Notes: generated from the letters alone by a model not told the origin. Shown: positions 1 through 11,379, counted from the first letter of the stretch. The stretch: DNA of 64,000 nucleotides from Dugong dugon (GCA_030035585.1 CM057482.1:13565001-13629000), one strand, 5' to 3'. A program made the numbers and translations.

Positions 1-737
1 GATTTGAAGACTTTGTTTAGCTGTAGAATGTATTCTTTTTCTCACTCTCTGCTTTGTGTTTTGTTAATACATGCTTCTTCCTGCTTTTAGGCCTCTCAAC
101 TTTCTCTGAGATGGCTATTCTGTTTCTTTGGATGGTTCTTGTCTTATCTGAAACTTAGATGAGATGGTATCCAATTGCAAATGCAGTTTTTGTTTGTGGG
201 GAGGAATTGGGAAAGAATGCTCAATCTTCTAGAATTTGATAGAAGTAAAATTTCTTGAAGACCTAATTTATTGTTTTTTAAATTTCAGATTTTATTTGAA
301 AGTGAATGATTGTTCTTATGATCAAGTACATTACCAATTTTTTAAAGACCCACCTGTAGCTTGAACACTGAATAGGACCTGCAGTTTTTCTTTGCAGTAT
401 TTCTTGTTCCTCTCTTCTCTGTTGCTACTGTCACAGTTCTTTCTTAAGAGGAATTACCTCTTAAAGAATTCCTGCTTATTTCTGTATTTCTTAACTAGAA
501 GTCTTGTTTCTTAAAGAAGTCTTTTTTTGTTTCTACCATCCTACTGATGGCTACTTGACTAACTTACTCAAGCACTTTTTTATCATATTTTTACTGCCCC
601 CAAATATGCATGTATTCTACCACTTGCTCACTCTGTACGATCAAAATTCCTTACCTGTCATTTAGTACCCCCATCATCAATTTTCTGTCCTGCTGTAATA
701 CATTTTCTGCCCTGGATGAGATTTCTGATGAGACTTG

Positions 738-962
738 TATTGGTTAGTGGTTACGAACTTAGGCTGTGGGGTCAGGTCAAGTTTGCATCCTGCCCCCATT
801 GCTTATTTACTATATTACCTCAGGTTTAGCATCAGTTTTCTTATCCATACAGTGGAAATAATAGTACTTCTGTTTCATAGGCTCATGTGAGGATTAAATA
901 AGATAATCATGTTTATTGTGATTAGTATGTAACTGGCACATTATAAGCATTTAACATATTTT
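738..962 (+). repeat. MIR SINE
   Basis: The order of landmarks is that of MIR: 'tggttagtggttacgaactt', a diverged tRNA-like head, 'tcagttttcttatccatacagtgg' core-type sequence, 'ggattaaataagataat', and an end near 'ggcacattataagcattta'. It is old and diverged. Confidence 0.75.
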
Positions 963-1535
963 TTATTTTTATTCAGTTGTATTTTTACTCGATTTTAGTT
1001 TTACTTTATTAACCCATGCAAATGACATTTAAAATTTGATTGAAGACCAGATGGTTAACAGTTACTCTGAAGCAGAGATGAAAGGGTAAGGGGACAGGGA
1101 AACCAGATTACTGGAAATGAAACATCCAGAATGGAATTAATGAGAAGGTTGAGATATTGTGAAAAATGTAACCAATGTCACTGAACAATTTACGTAGTAA
1201 TTGTTGAATGGGAACCTAATTTGCTATCTAAACTTCCACCAAAAATACAATAAAGTATTATTAAAAATTTTCTGATTGAAAATATTGCTAATAGAGAAAG
1301 ATTTCACTGACTTTATGAATTGTTTTTATTTCCTCAACTGTAAAAGAGTAGAAGAATGAAAAGATAGATTTTCGTTTCATAGAATTATAGCATCATAGAA
1401 TTTTGAAGTATAAGGAGCCTTTGAGAGAACCTCTAGTTAATCTTTTGTTTTTTTGCGGTGAGAAAAGAGGCCCTGAAAGATTGTGATTTGGTAAAGGATA
1501 ATAAATTAGTACTACTAGTAGTCAGTACTACTGGA

Positions 1536-1816
1536 TCCAAATTCTATATACTACTACCATAGCATTTTGAATGTACAGCTGGCACATAGTAAAAAAAACA
1601 AAAACAGAAACCCATTGCCATCGAGTCAGTGCCATCTCATATCGACACTATAGGACAGAGTAGAACTCCCCCATAGGGTTTCCATGGAGTACCTGGTGGA
1701 TTTGAACTGCTGGCCCTTTGGTTAGCAGCTGTAGCTCTTAATCACTATGCCACCAGCGTTTCCAAATTCTGTATACTAATACCATAGTATTTTGAATGTG
1801 TAGCTGGCACATAGTA
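1536..1816 (-). repeat. AfroSINE flanked by 56-bp direct repeats
   Basis: The SINE body (about 1592-1760) lies on the minus strand: A-rich tail at the left, then 'ataggacagagtagaactcc', 'catagggtttcc', and the tRNA-like head at the right. It is flanked by direct repeats at 1536-1591 and 1761-1816, which differ at 5 of 56 positions. This is several times longer than a normal SINE target duplication. Confidence 0.88.
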
Positions 1817-3109
1817 GCTGTTCTGTTTTGAAAATTGAATTAATATGACTGTGTCTGTTTGTCTCTGAAGACTAGCGTATCTCTACGTGTTTATTGTTTG
1901 TTCCTCTATTTTTTCTCTTTACACACTTATTTAGGCCTGTGCATTGATCCAGAAGGCATTTATTGAACATCTGTGCGCAGAACAACTTAGCAATGTGTTA
2001 GGATTTTAAACTTTAAATTTAAAAACTAAATTAAAATTTGTTTTTTTTAATTAGGAAAAATATTGTATCAAAAATTTAATATGTTCTGAGTTGGGCTTAT
2101 TTTTAGTATTCTAGTTATCACTAAAAGGGAGCTATTTGAAGGACATATCCATATGTTTCATGAAATGTACTAGTACATAAATGGGGTGATATCTGAATTA
2201 TCTATCAGAAATTGAAGTCATAGCACACCATTTCAACAGTTAAATTTATACTCTGCTTAAAGGAGAATGGAATCTTCATGTATGTATAATCACAATATTT
2301 TGTCATTATGTGGTTGCTAAATGAAATCAGTATGATGGAATAAAGACCAGGAGAAGAGAAAGATGATCAGCACAACAGGTCATTTTTCAGTTGGTTTCTG
2401 TTGAGAAATAAATAAAAAATGAGAAATCGGGTGGAACAAGATCAGGAAGAAGTATGTAACCAGCCTGATTCGCAGCTTTGAGTAGAAACTGTTTAACTAG
2501 GTTTTCTAGTTGAACAGGGCATTGTTGACAAATTGCTAATCTAACAACTGCTTATTAACTATTTCAAACAGGGAGGATTAGAAATGGCCTAGAAATGAGT
2601 TTCATTGGATGAAGAATCTGATTTTGAAAATAATGAATAAAATGCTTTTTTACTGTGCAGGCTTTAATATATACAATTATAGAATTTTAAAAAATTATTT
2701 CTTTGATTTTTGTGGCTAGAAAGCAAAACTATAAGTGAAATATTTTGACATTATTAAATGCCTGTTTTGTCTGTTTTCAGAATTTATTCTGATTTACAAT
2801 TGGTTAAAAACTGATACCAGATAGACTCAGTATAAAGTCTGTTATTACTCATCTGTAAACTACTACCATGGGCTCTATGAACAAGGATAATTATGTGGTT
2901 AACAGGAAATACCTAGTTCCTATTCATAATTTAGGTATGACCTTTAATGTTAGATGATAGCTAATGAGACAGTAAAACTAACACTTTCTGTTTAATCACA
3001 AAAAAGCACTCTGTCTATATAATACTTGTTGGTATTGCTTGAATATTGTCTTGTTTTTATCTTTCTCAGAACATGGCCCCTGCCTCTGTGTAGCTGGGAT
3101 TATATATAT

Positions 3110-3770
3110 AATAATAGGCATACAAAAAGGAGAACTAAAAAACAATTAGGGAAGTCATACTGAGACACAGTAAGAAAACTTCCCAGAACTGAAGGATGTG
3201 CATCTCTAAATTAAAAGAGCTCATCAATTATCATCAGTTCGTGCAGTTTGAAAAACAAAAATCAGCACCATGGCAAGGCACACAACATTGTAAAAATTTC
3301 AGAATGCATAAGGAGAAGCACCTGGAAACTTCCAGATGGAAGGATTGTGAAGGATTGGTGATTGAATTGGTGCTAGACTTCTTAACAGGAACACTGGAAG
3401 CCAGAAAGACAATGAGGAAAGGTTTTCAAAATTGTGATGGAATGTAATTTCCTGCCTAGAATTCTCCTGAGCCAAACTCAATAAAGAAGAGTATAAATTT
3501 GAAGATATGTTTAGACAGTACAAGGTAATAGTACCTCCCATGCACCCTTTCTCAGGATGCTACTGGAGGAAATACCCCACTAAAATAAGAGAGAGAACCA
3601 AGAAAGAGCAAGAAGTGAGATCCAGGAAATGGGGTCCACTGTGGAAGAGAGACAAGGGAATTTCTAGGATTAATTAAAGGGGAATTCCATGACAGTAGTT
3701 GTGCACCAGGCCTAGAAAGCAAGTAGTCCAAATTGCAACAGGAGGATGGAGAGTTACGGCTAAGAAAGAA
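3110..3770 (+). repeat. Ancient L1-like fragment (5' half)
   Basis: The arrangement 'gcaaggcacacaacattg...', 'acactggaagccagaaagacaatg', 'cctgcctagaattct', 'cctcccatgcaccctttctcagga' matches what I remember of old mammalian L1 5' regions. Reading frames are broken. Subfamily not assigned. Confidence 0.4.
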
Positions 3771-3829
3771 GTTAAAATACATTGATTTACCTGATGTATT
3801 TGAGTAGATTGAGAGGCAAGTTACACTTC

Positions 3830-4024
3830 TGGCACAGAGTTTGCAGATGAATTAGCAGTCTAACCATAAGATTGGCAGTTCAGACCACTCAGAGGAACCT
3901 TGGAGGTATGGCCCAGCCGAAAAGTCATGGCCTTGAAAACCCAAGGGAGCTGTTCTACTCTGTACACATGGGGTTGCCATGAGTTGGAATTGACTTGATG
4001 GCAGCAACAACCAACAACAACACA
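3830..4024 (+). repeat. AfroSINE
   Basis: Sense copy: diverged tRNA-like head (3850-3890), then 'ttctactctgtacacatggggttgccatgagttgg', ending in the (CAACAA)-type tail shared with RTE LINEs. Confidence 0.88.
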
Positions 4025-4167
4025 GAAAATTAAGCAAATGGAAAAATAATGCAGTTATTAACTGCAAGAAAAGCAAAGTAATACAAAAAAGGAACAGTAA
4101 TCGTGATGTGCTTTTGGCATAGCTGTGAATATTATTTACAGTCATAGTAATAATGTAAACACTGAAA

Positions 4168-5285
4168 ATTGATTCCAGGGGTGGATTAGCCAACAGGCAA
4201 GGTAACTGTAGGCTTACTTGTGCTTGCTTACTAACCTGTAGTGAAAATTTCACATGGGTTTCACCACATCATGTTCACTGCAGATTGGTAAGTAAGCACA
4301 AGTGAGCCCGTGCTTACCTTGCTTACTGGGTCATCTGCCCCTGTCAGGGATTATACATTTGAAAATAGGCTTTGATTCTGTAGGAAGGCGCTGTGGGATT
4401 GAGAGACAGACAGATGCCAGCCATACCTAGAAGCAGAATCTTTTTTTTATTTTAATTTTTTTTGTACTTTAGATGAAAGTTTACATAACAAACTAGTTTC
4501 TCATTGAACAGTTAGTACACATACTGTTTTATGACATTGGTTAACAACCCCACGACATGTCAGCGCTCTCCCTTCTTGACCTTGGGTTCCCTATTACCAG
4601 CTTTCCTGTCCCCTCTTGCCTTCTAGTCCTTGTCCCTGGGCTGGTACACCCCTTTAGTCGTGTTTTATTTTATGGGCCTGTCTGATCTTTGGCTGTAGAG
4701 TAAACCTCGAGAATGACTTTGGTACTGAACTAAAAGGGTGTCCAGGGGCCATACTCTTGGGGTTTCTTCAGTCTCTGTCAGGCCAGTAAGTCTGGTCTTT
4801 TTTTGTGAGTTAGAATTTTGTTCTATGTTTTCCTCCAGTTCTGTCTGGGACCCTCTGTTGTGATCTGTCTCAGAGCAGTCGGTGGTAGCCAGGCACCATC
4901 TAGCTGTACTGGACTCAGTCTGGTGGAGAGCATGGTAGTTGTAGTCCATTAGTCTTTTGGACTAATTTTTCCTTTGTATCTTGTTTTCTTCATTCTCCCT
5001 TGCTCCCGAAGGGGTGAGACCAGTGGAATATCTTAGATGGCTGCTCACAGGCTTTTAAGACCCCAGACGCTACTCACCGAGGTAGAATGTAGAACATTTT
5101 CTTTCTTTATAAACTGTGTTATGCCAGTTGAGCTGGATGTTCCCTGAGACCATGGTCCCCACAGCCCTCTAGAAGCAGGCTCTCTGAGGTGCTGAAAAAA
5201 GGTGAAATTGTTCACAGATGACCTGGTAAGCAAGGTAAGCACAGTGTTTGCCTTGCTTACTGGGTCATCCGCCCCTGGTTGATTC
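4168..5285. mobile_element. hAT-like inverted-repeat element, split by an L1 insertion
   Basis: The left end 4176 (CAGGGGTGGATTAGCC) and right end 5277 (reverse complement CAGGGGCGGATGACCC) form terminal inverted repeats. They are flanked by 8-bp direct repeats ATTGATTC (4168-4175) and GTTGATTC (5278-5285), matching at 7 of 8, the length typical of hAT. Inside, 4176-4343 is itself a foldback of two roughly 84-bp arms with a second CAGGGG-type end at 4343. The right end carries another small palindrome (5225-5260). With the L1 at 4437-5167 removed, the element is about 370 bp. No transposase is visible, so it would be non-autonomous. I do not recognise the family. Confidence 0.65.
4427..5177 (-). 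mobile_element. L1 3' UTR fragment with target-site duplication
   Basis: A 731-bp antisense, 5'-truncated L1 3' end (4437-5167) begins with a poly-T (the L1 poly-A). It is flanked by the 10-bp duplication CTAGAAGCAG at 4427-4436 and 5168-5177. Its body matches the 3' UTR of the sense L1 at 40.8-45.7 kb, for example 'ggtggtagccaggcaccatc' and 'agaccccagacgctactcac'. Confidence 0.92.
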
Positions 5286-6274
5286 AACAAAAATAATGAT
5301 TAGGAAGATTTGCGGGGTGGGGGGTGGGAGAAAAGATGTCATAGAGCTAAACAATTATCATTAATAATAGGAAGTTAATAGATACCTAAAAGGAAGAATT
5401 AAGAAAGACCTGTATAGACCTGCTATTTAGAATATAGTGGAAAAATGACAGAAGAAATAGGTAAAAGAGTCGAAAGTGGTTGTCTCAGGATGGGAAAATT
5501 GGAATTGGGCAAGGGACTGCTCTTTTTCTTATAAAATGATTTGGTTTTTAAATTGTGTGCGTATCTGATTTTTTACAAAAATTAATTTTAAGAAGATGCA
5601 CCTCTTTAATCACAGAATGCCCTTCTGTACAGAATATATACACTTCACAGTCATTCTGAATCCCTTAGGATTCTGAGAACTGTATCATTTGAGGATATAG
5701 AGTCAGCAGAGTGGCATGGAATTCTGGTTGTCAAGAAGGTAATGATGTGTAATAGTTGTGGTGGTTGATGTTATCCTTAACTGTAAATATTCATTTCGTT
5801 GTAGTAACAAATGGGGATTTTTAAACCATGGCAGATGAAAATACATTGCATTTCAACATCTCACATGTACTTAAGTGTTTAGTTTTCCTGTGTTGTCAAC
5901 ACTTTACATCGTGAATTGACTGCACCATGCTTTTCTGCAGCTTTTCAGTTGAGTGATGCTTCAGATGTTTTAGTGTTCCCCATCCCTTCTTTTATTTAAC
6001 TTTTTAAATACAGCATGCTTATTACAGGCTTTAAGAAGAACAGCTGCTCCTATAATAGCAGTAGATACCACCTGATCTTTCACTGTACCTGATTATAAGG
6101 TACAGTGGTTAATTTGAATCCAGGTGCTTTCTTTTCTTTTTTTAACCACTAGTTTTTTTTTAAGCCAGAATGTTGAAGCTTGAAATGAAGGTTGAATGTT
6201 AAATAAATTAATCTTCTAATAGGTTTTTATGTTTTCCAATTAAAAGGCACGTGGCTTATTTCCTCTAAAAGACA

Positions 6275-6425
6275 GTACACCACAGTGTAAAAGCATGAGA
6301 ACTGGAGTGGAACTAGTTGGGTGACATTCAGGTTTCTTAACCTTCCTCAACCTCAGTTTCCCCATCTGTAAAATGAGAGTAATACTTGTCTTTTATAATT
6401 GTGGTGATGAATGATGCATCCGAGT
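6275..6425 (+). repeat. MIR SINE fragment
   Basis: 'aacctcagtttccccatctg' followed by 'taaaatgagagtaata' is the conserved MIR core; a diverged head precedes it. Confidence 0.75.
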
Positions 6426-6462
6426 AAACGAGAAAAAAAAGAAAATCCCCTGGCTTGCTTGT

Positions 6463-6556
6463 TATTGTTAGGTGCTGTCCAGTCAGTTCCAACTCAGTTC
6501 CAGTGCCTTGTGTACAGAACAAAACACTGCCTGGTCCTGTGCCGTCCTCATATAGT
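6463..6556 (-). repeat. RTE LINE 3'-end fragment
   Basis: 'gttaggtgctgtccagtcag', 'ccaactcagttcc' and 'acaaaacactgcctggtcct' are the antisense 3' end of the RTE element that also supplies AfroSINE tails. Confidence 0.65.
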
Positions 6557-6560
6557 AGTA

Positions 6561-6591
6561 TCCTCAAATAGTAGCAGCTACTATTTGAGGA
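6561..6591. other. Perfect 31-bp palindrome
   Basis: Two 15-bp arms (left arm TCCTCAAATAGTAGC) are exact reverse complements around a single central A. It lies just right of the RTE fragment. It is AT-rich and could extrude as a cruciform; no function is shown. Confidence 0.9.
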
Positions 6592-7370
6592 CCTACTGTG
6601 TACTAAGTGTTGTTTTTACTGCTGCTACTGCTTGCTGTGCCTTTCAAAGACAGTCACATACATAATTGAGAGCTGTCAGGTGTATAGTTGTGTCATTAAC
6701 TTTTTTCTTTTGACCATCAAGCAAGAGATTTTATTTTATGTGAATTGTCAATGTGTTCTTAAAAATAGAACAATAATACATCTATGTTGTATTTAAATCC
6801 TTGTGCCTATAGAGTGAGGACGAAAGCTTAATCAATGAAGAGTTTTAATAATCACTGTGTTTGAGAATGCAGTTGAATTGTAATGGAAAGATGTTTTTCT
6901 CTTTATGAACTTTGTACGGTTTTCTCTATAAAACAAAGTGCATTTGACCAGTGCTAACCTAAATTTATTTTTAACCTCTAATTCTTGAAGTATATTTCAT
7001 GTTAGTTCTTTAAAAGCAGAAGCTTACTTACTAAGTATCTTTTTGTATTAAACGTCCCTGTTCCTTTTAAGATAGGCAGTAAAAATCTTTAAAACTGTTT
7101 TGTACTCTTAGACATTTTGATGAGTAGGGATAAACTGATATTTTGCTGATATTATAATTAGTAATTATTTAATAACTGATAACATCTAAAAAAGAGAAGC
7201 ATTTGTAGGAATTGGGGTAAGATTTGTTTTTAAGGTCTGTATTATATCATGCTTTCTATAAAGCATTAGAGTTGGGAGTTCATTTGAATTTATATTATCG
7301 CTGTATGTATAACTTCTCATTGTAGATTATATCCCCACCCTTTCTTCTGGTTTGTTCCTTCATTCGTTTG

Positions 7371-7392
7371 TTCATTCATTCATTCATTCATT
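7371..7392. repeat. (TTCA)n microsatellite
   Basis: About five tandem TTCA units, preceded by imperfect units from 7355. Confidence 0.9.
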
Positions 7393-7779
7393 GCCATTTG
7401 AGTTTCTACTATTGTCAGGCTTTAGTCTTAGATGCTGAGGGTAGCATGGCCTTGTGTGCTCCAGAGAACCTCAATTTGGTCATGGAATCACTTGTATAAA
7501 CAGAAAATTATAATAGGCAGGATAAGTGCTAAAATAAAGATATGAAAAATTGCCAGTTAAGAATAGTGAGGAGAGAGTCATTATTTCTACCAGGACTAAT
7601 GGGCAAAGGCTGACTAAAGCTGGACCTTGAGGGGAGATAAGAGTTTCTAAGATCAAAGAAGTAGGGGAAGGGCTTATATTTGTTTGATTAAACCAGTTGC
7701 AATCAGTGGATTACAATTCATGATGACCTCATGAGGTTGATTAGCCAGCTGTTATTGCATCCCTCCCAAAAAACAAAGA

Positions 7780-7940
7780 CAGAAAAACCAAACCCGTTGC
7801 TGTTGAGTTGATTCCAACTCCTAGCAACCCTATAGGACAGAGTAGAACTGCCCCATAGGGTTTCCAAGGAGCGACTGGTGGTTTCAAACTGCCAACCTCT
7901 TGGTTAGCAGCTGAGCTCGTAACTGTGCCACCAGGGCTCC
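7780..7940 (-). repeat. AfroSINE (short form)
   Basis: Antisense copy: 'aaaccaaacccgttgctgtt' tail, 'ataggacagagtagaactgc', then the tRNA-like head ending 'gtgccaccagggctcc'. It lacks the central 40-50 bp present in long copies. Confidence 0.93.
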
Positions 7941-8464
7941 ATTATCGCGTGTAGAGCTCTTAATACACTTTTCCCTCACTGTTTTATATTTTACTTGTTT
8001 TGCCACATGCAAAGAACTTATAGAGGATTGACAGGGAAGACATCAGAGGGAGTAGTGGTGAGTTAGGAAAGGCAGCATAGTAGCTTTTGTGTATTTGGGA
8101 TGAGGTGGGAATAAAACAGTTGGGAAATAACAAATAAGTAAGCTTGTGCATGTATTTCTGCCCTAACACTCCTTGTCAGAGGTGGTGAAATCTTTGGGGT
8201 AAGCCGTTTCTTCTCTTTGGATTCCATTTTCCTCCACTTTAAAATGGGAAGATTGGTATAGACGGGCACTAGTAGCGTCTTAGTAGGTTCAGGAAAAGGA
8301 GAAACAGTGAGCAAATAAGATTGAGAGTACAAGATTAAGCAAAGTTAAATAGATTTCTTTACTGTAGCCACACACATTATAGCATGTGGTTTGAATTCCT
8401 GGACTTTTTAGCCTGGCCCTGCAAGCGGAATGTGAGTCAGTAATGTTTCTAGTTCTGTCCTTTT

Positions 8465-8700
8465 CCTGATGGTTTAGTGGAAAGAGCATGGGTTTTAGAA
8501 TCAGACACATCAGAGTTTGAATTCCAACTGCTGTTTAGTAGCTGTGAGGCCTTAGGTAAATTATTTGATCTTTCTGAGCTGGTTTCCTTGTATGTAAAGC
8601 AAGAAAGATAACTTCCTGTAGAATTGTAAATATTAAGTAAGAACCCATGTGAAACTATCGAGCATAGTGTCTGATATATAATGGGTCAAAAGGGTACATA
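8465..8700 (+). repeat. MIR SINE
   Basis: 'tttagtggaaagagcatggg', 'gaatcagacacatcagagtt', 'tagtagctgtgaggcctta' and 'gagctggtttccttgtatgt' occur in the order of a near-complete MIR. Confidence 0.85.
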
Positions 8701-8718
8701 CAGTTTAAGTCCTACCAG

Positions 8719-8900
8719 TTCCAGAGTTGGAAGCCCTGGTAGCATAGTGGTTAAGCGCTCAGGCTGCTAACCAAAAGGTCGGCAGTTCAAATCCACCAGC
8801 TGCTCCTTGGAAACCCTATGGGGTAGTTCTCCTCAGTCGTATAGGGTTGCTGTGAGTTGGAATTGATTCGATGGTACACAACAACAGCAATTCCAGAGTT
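8719..8900 (+). repeat. AfroSINE (short form) with perfect target duplication
   Basis: The SINE (8729-8890) starts 'ggaagccctggtagcatagt' and ends 'ggtacacaacaacagcaa'. It is flanked by a perfect 10-bp duplication TTCCAGAGTT at 8719-8728 and 8891-8900. Confidence 0.95.
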
Positions 8901-9371
8901 AGTGTGTACTATAATACTTGATGATGTTATTTATATACTGCCTATATCTGGTATTTGAGGTGAACTGTTTATGTGTTTCCATATATACTCGTGATTTTCC
9001 TCAAGAAAACAAAATGTTTGAAGGCACGTTATCTTTTGCCATCCACATAACACCCAGCACTTTCCTGGAGACTCAGTAAGTACTTGATAAATCTTTGGCA
9101 ATTTCATTGAAAAATGGTGAGATATGATACTATCGTGGTGTATAATTTTTTTTTTTTACATCTTTTATTATTCTGGGCAGAAATCAGTGCATTTATGAAT
9201 ATTAATTTTAGTTTTCTTTGGTTATTTATGTTACCTGATCAGATTCTAAGTTTGAAATAGCTGGGAGTGACTGTAAATGACCTAGTGACCTTTAAGTAAA
9301 CCATAAGCAGGGGGGTTATAATAAAAGTATTGTTTAATATTGTAAATTATGTTGTTGGAATACTAATGTTT

Positions 9372-9393
9372 TACGTTTTGTTTTGTCCCTAAG
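9372..9393 (+). other. PIAS1: Splice acceptor of PIAS1 exon 2
   Basis: A T-rich tract (ttacgttttgttttgtcccta) ends in AG at 9392-9393, directly before codon CAA of residue 9. This agrees with exon 1 ending after codon 8, so the phase is 0. Confidence 0.9.
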
Positions 9394-9838
9394 CAAATGG
9401 TTATGAGCCTTAGAGTTTCTGAACTCCAAGTACTGTTGGGCTACGCTGGGAGAAACAAGCACGGACGCAAACACGAACTTCTCACAAAAGCCCTGCATTT
9501 GCTAAAGGCTGGCTGCAGTCCTGCTGTACAAATGAAAATTAAAGAACTCTATAGGCGGCGGTTCCCCCAGAAAATCATGACGCCTGCGGACTTGTCCATC
9601 CCCAACGTACATTCAAGTCCTATGCCAGCAACTTTGTCTCCATCTACCATTCCACAGCTCGCTTATGATGGTCACCCTGCATCATCACCGTTACTCCCTG
9701 TTTCTCTTCTGGGACCTAAACATGAACTGGAACTCCCACATCTTACATCAGCTCTTCACCCAGTCCACCCGGATATAAAACTTCAAAAATTACCATTTTA
9801 TGATTTACTGGATGAACTGATAAAACCCACCAGTCTAG
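9394..9838 (+). CDS. PIAS1: PIAS1 exon 2 (SAP domain and start of PINIT domain)
   Basis: This internal coding exon encodes 148 residues, Q9 to L156 of PIAS1, plus one base of codon 157 (entry phase 0, exit phase 1). PIAS1 is a nuclear SUMO E3 ligase that represses STAT1 and other transcription factors. The SAP domain, which binds AT-rich DNA, occupies residues 11-45. It contains the LXXLL coregulator motif LQVLL at residues 19-23 and the basic stretch GRNKHGRKHELL. A Ser/Pro-rich linker follows, and the PINIT domain begins near residue 124 (LPFYDLLDELIKPTSL). The catalytic SP-RING lies in later exons not seen here. ATG 9397 is internal Met10, not a start: codon CAA (Q9) precedes it and an acceptor AG precedes that. 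Read-through past the donor adds GKVIV and a stop. From memory the protein is nearly identical to human PIAS1, with Ala at residue 98 where I recall Thr. PIAS2 and PIAS3 fit less well. Identification is very secure. Confidence 0.97.
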
Positions 9839-9846
9839 GTAAGGTT
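9839..9846 (+). other. PIAS1: Splice donor of PIAS1 exon 2
   Basis: CTAG|GTAAGG is a strong U1-type donor. It interrupts codon 157 after its first base, which fits the known continuation of PIAS1 with Ala (GCN). Confidence 0.9.
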
Positions 9847-10576
9847 ATTGTGTAATGGTTATTTGGTTACTTTTGGGGGATAAATTTTCGTTTTAGACTT
9901 TTAATTTGACCCACTTTATTATTCATAATGAAGTTTACATCTGATAGTAGCATCCAGACAATAACAAAGATCTTTCAATTTTAGATAAAATCAAATGCAT
10001 AAAAATCTTTTAGACAGAAGGAAAAAAGTATAATCGGGTTTCTAGTGATGGTTGCTGATGTAGTAAGTATTAAAAAGTTTTCAAGACTACAGACTTTTAA
10101 AGTATAATATTTTAGATTACTTATTAATATATTATTATAAAGTTTACAAATTAAATTAAAAGCCAATAAATTACTATCAGCTTCTGAATTCAGTTCTTAA
10201 TTTTCAGAGGTCGATGACTTCTAAAACAAATGAGTTTTGGTGGTTCAAATGAGTAAATGATTTTAGTTATTATAAAAGAAGATTTGAGCTTTTGTGTGTG
10301 GTATTTCAACTTGAGATGATTTTTTTCAAGTAGATATGTGTGCTTGTGCAGGCACAGACATGATCATGGTTATATACTAATGAATGCTTGAAATTTCATT
10401 TACTGTTTTCCTATCATTTGATTAGTGTCTGGCATATTAGTAGAATTCAATCTATTACTAATTTTAATTGGTATAATGCTAACTTATTTAATGTAGAATA
10501 TAACTGACCTTATTGTGCTCACTGATACCTTCGTGTAATATATTTACAAAATTAGACTTCCACACGCTGGTTTGTT

Positions 10577-10789
10577 GTTTAAGTTAGTGGTCTACAAACT
10601 ATGACTGGTAAGCCAAATCTAGCCTACAGTCTGTTTTTGTGTGGCTCTGAGATAATTATTTTTAAAGAGTTGTTAAAAACAAAACAAAAAAACGAAGAAT
10701 ATGCAGCAGAGACCACGTTTGCCTGCAAAACCTAAAATATTTACTTTCTTGCCCTTCACAGAAAAACTTTGCTAGCCCCTGCTATAAGT
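10577..10789. mobile_element. hAT-Charlie-like DNA transposon remnant
   Basis: The element (10585-10781) has degenerate terminal inverted repeats: 'tagtggtctacaaactatg' on the left and 'aaaactttgctagcccctg' on the right. Internal 'ccaaatctagcctacagtct' and 'cctaaaatatttactttct' resemble the mammalian CAGGGGTCGGCAAAC-type Charlie elements. Flanking octamers GTTTAAGT and CTATAAGT match at 6 of 8. Confidence 0.75.
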
Positions 10790-11036
10790 CATTAAACGTT
10801 TCAGTTTTGGGGATGGGTGAGTGTTAAAGTTTGAGGGTATATACTAAAATTCTGTCTTTGAACTGGGTGGGATTTGAACAGGAAAAAAATGTAGAACAGA
10901 ATTCAAATGTACCCGCCGAGACTGTGGCCCCCAGACACTCTACTAACTGAAAACTGAAACCACTTCTGACGCCCACTTTTCAAACAAAGATTAGACAGGC
11001 CTATTAATTATCTTTATCAGAACTTACCTGAATAAG

Positions 11037-11379
11037 TGAAGATTATTGTTGTTGTTAGCTGCTGTCGAGTTGGCCCCTGACACGTGGAGACTCCATGCAC
11101 AACAGGATCAGGCTGTTGTGATTCATAGGGTTTCATTGGCTGGGTTTGTTTTTTTTTTTTTGATAAATAGATCGCCAGGCCTTTTCCCCTAGTCTGTCTT
11201 AGTCTGGAAGCGCCACTAAAACCTGTTTAGCATCATAGCAGCACTCAAAACCTCCACTGACAGACTAGTTAGTGGTAGCTGCACTTGAGATGTATTGGCC
11301 GGGAATTGAACCTGTGTCTTCCACACAGAAGGGGCGAATTTTACCACTGTGCTGCACCGCTGTCCTAAACTGAAGATTA
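11037..11379 (-). repeat. tRNA-Gly-headed SINE with RTE tail
   Basis: Minus-strand copy (11046-11370). Its 5' head at the right end reads, in sense, 'gcacagtggtaaaattcgcc' and 'aggttcaattcccggccaat', close to a tRNA-Gly with A and B boxes. The tail at the left (gttgttgttagctgctgtcg) is the AfroSINE/RTE 3' end. Flanking duplications TGAAGATTA lie at 11037-11045 and 11371-11379. A T-run (11148-11161) interrupts the body. Confidence 0.85.

Larger units (their letters stand above)
1..9393 (+). other. PIAS1: PIAS1 intron 1 (3' part)
   Basis: Non-coding sequence upstream of exon 2. The PIAS1 first exon, which encodes only about eight residues, is not visible here. The recognisable content is the repeats listed separately. 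The stretches 1-737, 1817-3100, 5290-6270 and 6600-7360 hold nothing I can identify. 7371-7700 resembles an ancient mammal-wide repeat that I cannot name. Confidence 0.8.

Noticed and set aside
3852-4253. 133-aa minus-strand frame with hydrophobic stretches
   Set aside because: Runs through an AfroSINE and into a hAT-like element; it is composite repeat sequence.
9397-9855. 152-aa open frame starting with ATG as a complete gene
   Set aside because: The ATG is Met10 of PIAS1; an in-frame Gln codon and splice acceptor precede it, and the last five codons lie past a strong donor.
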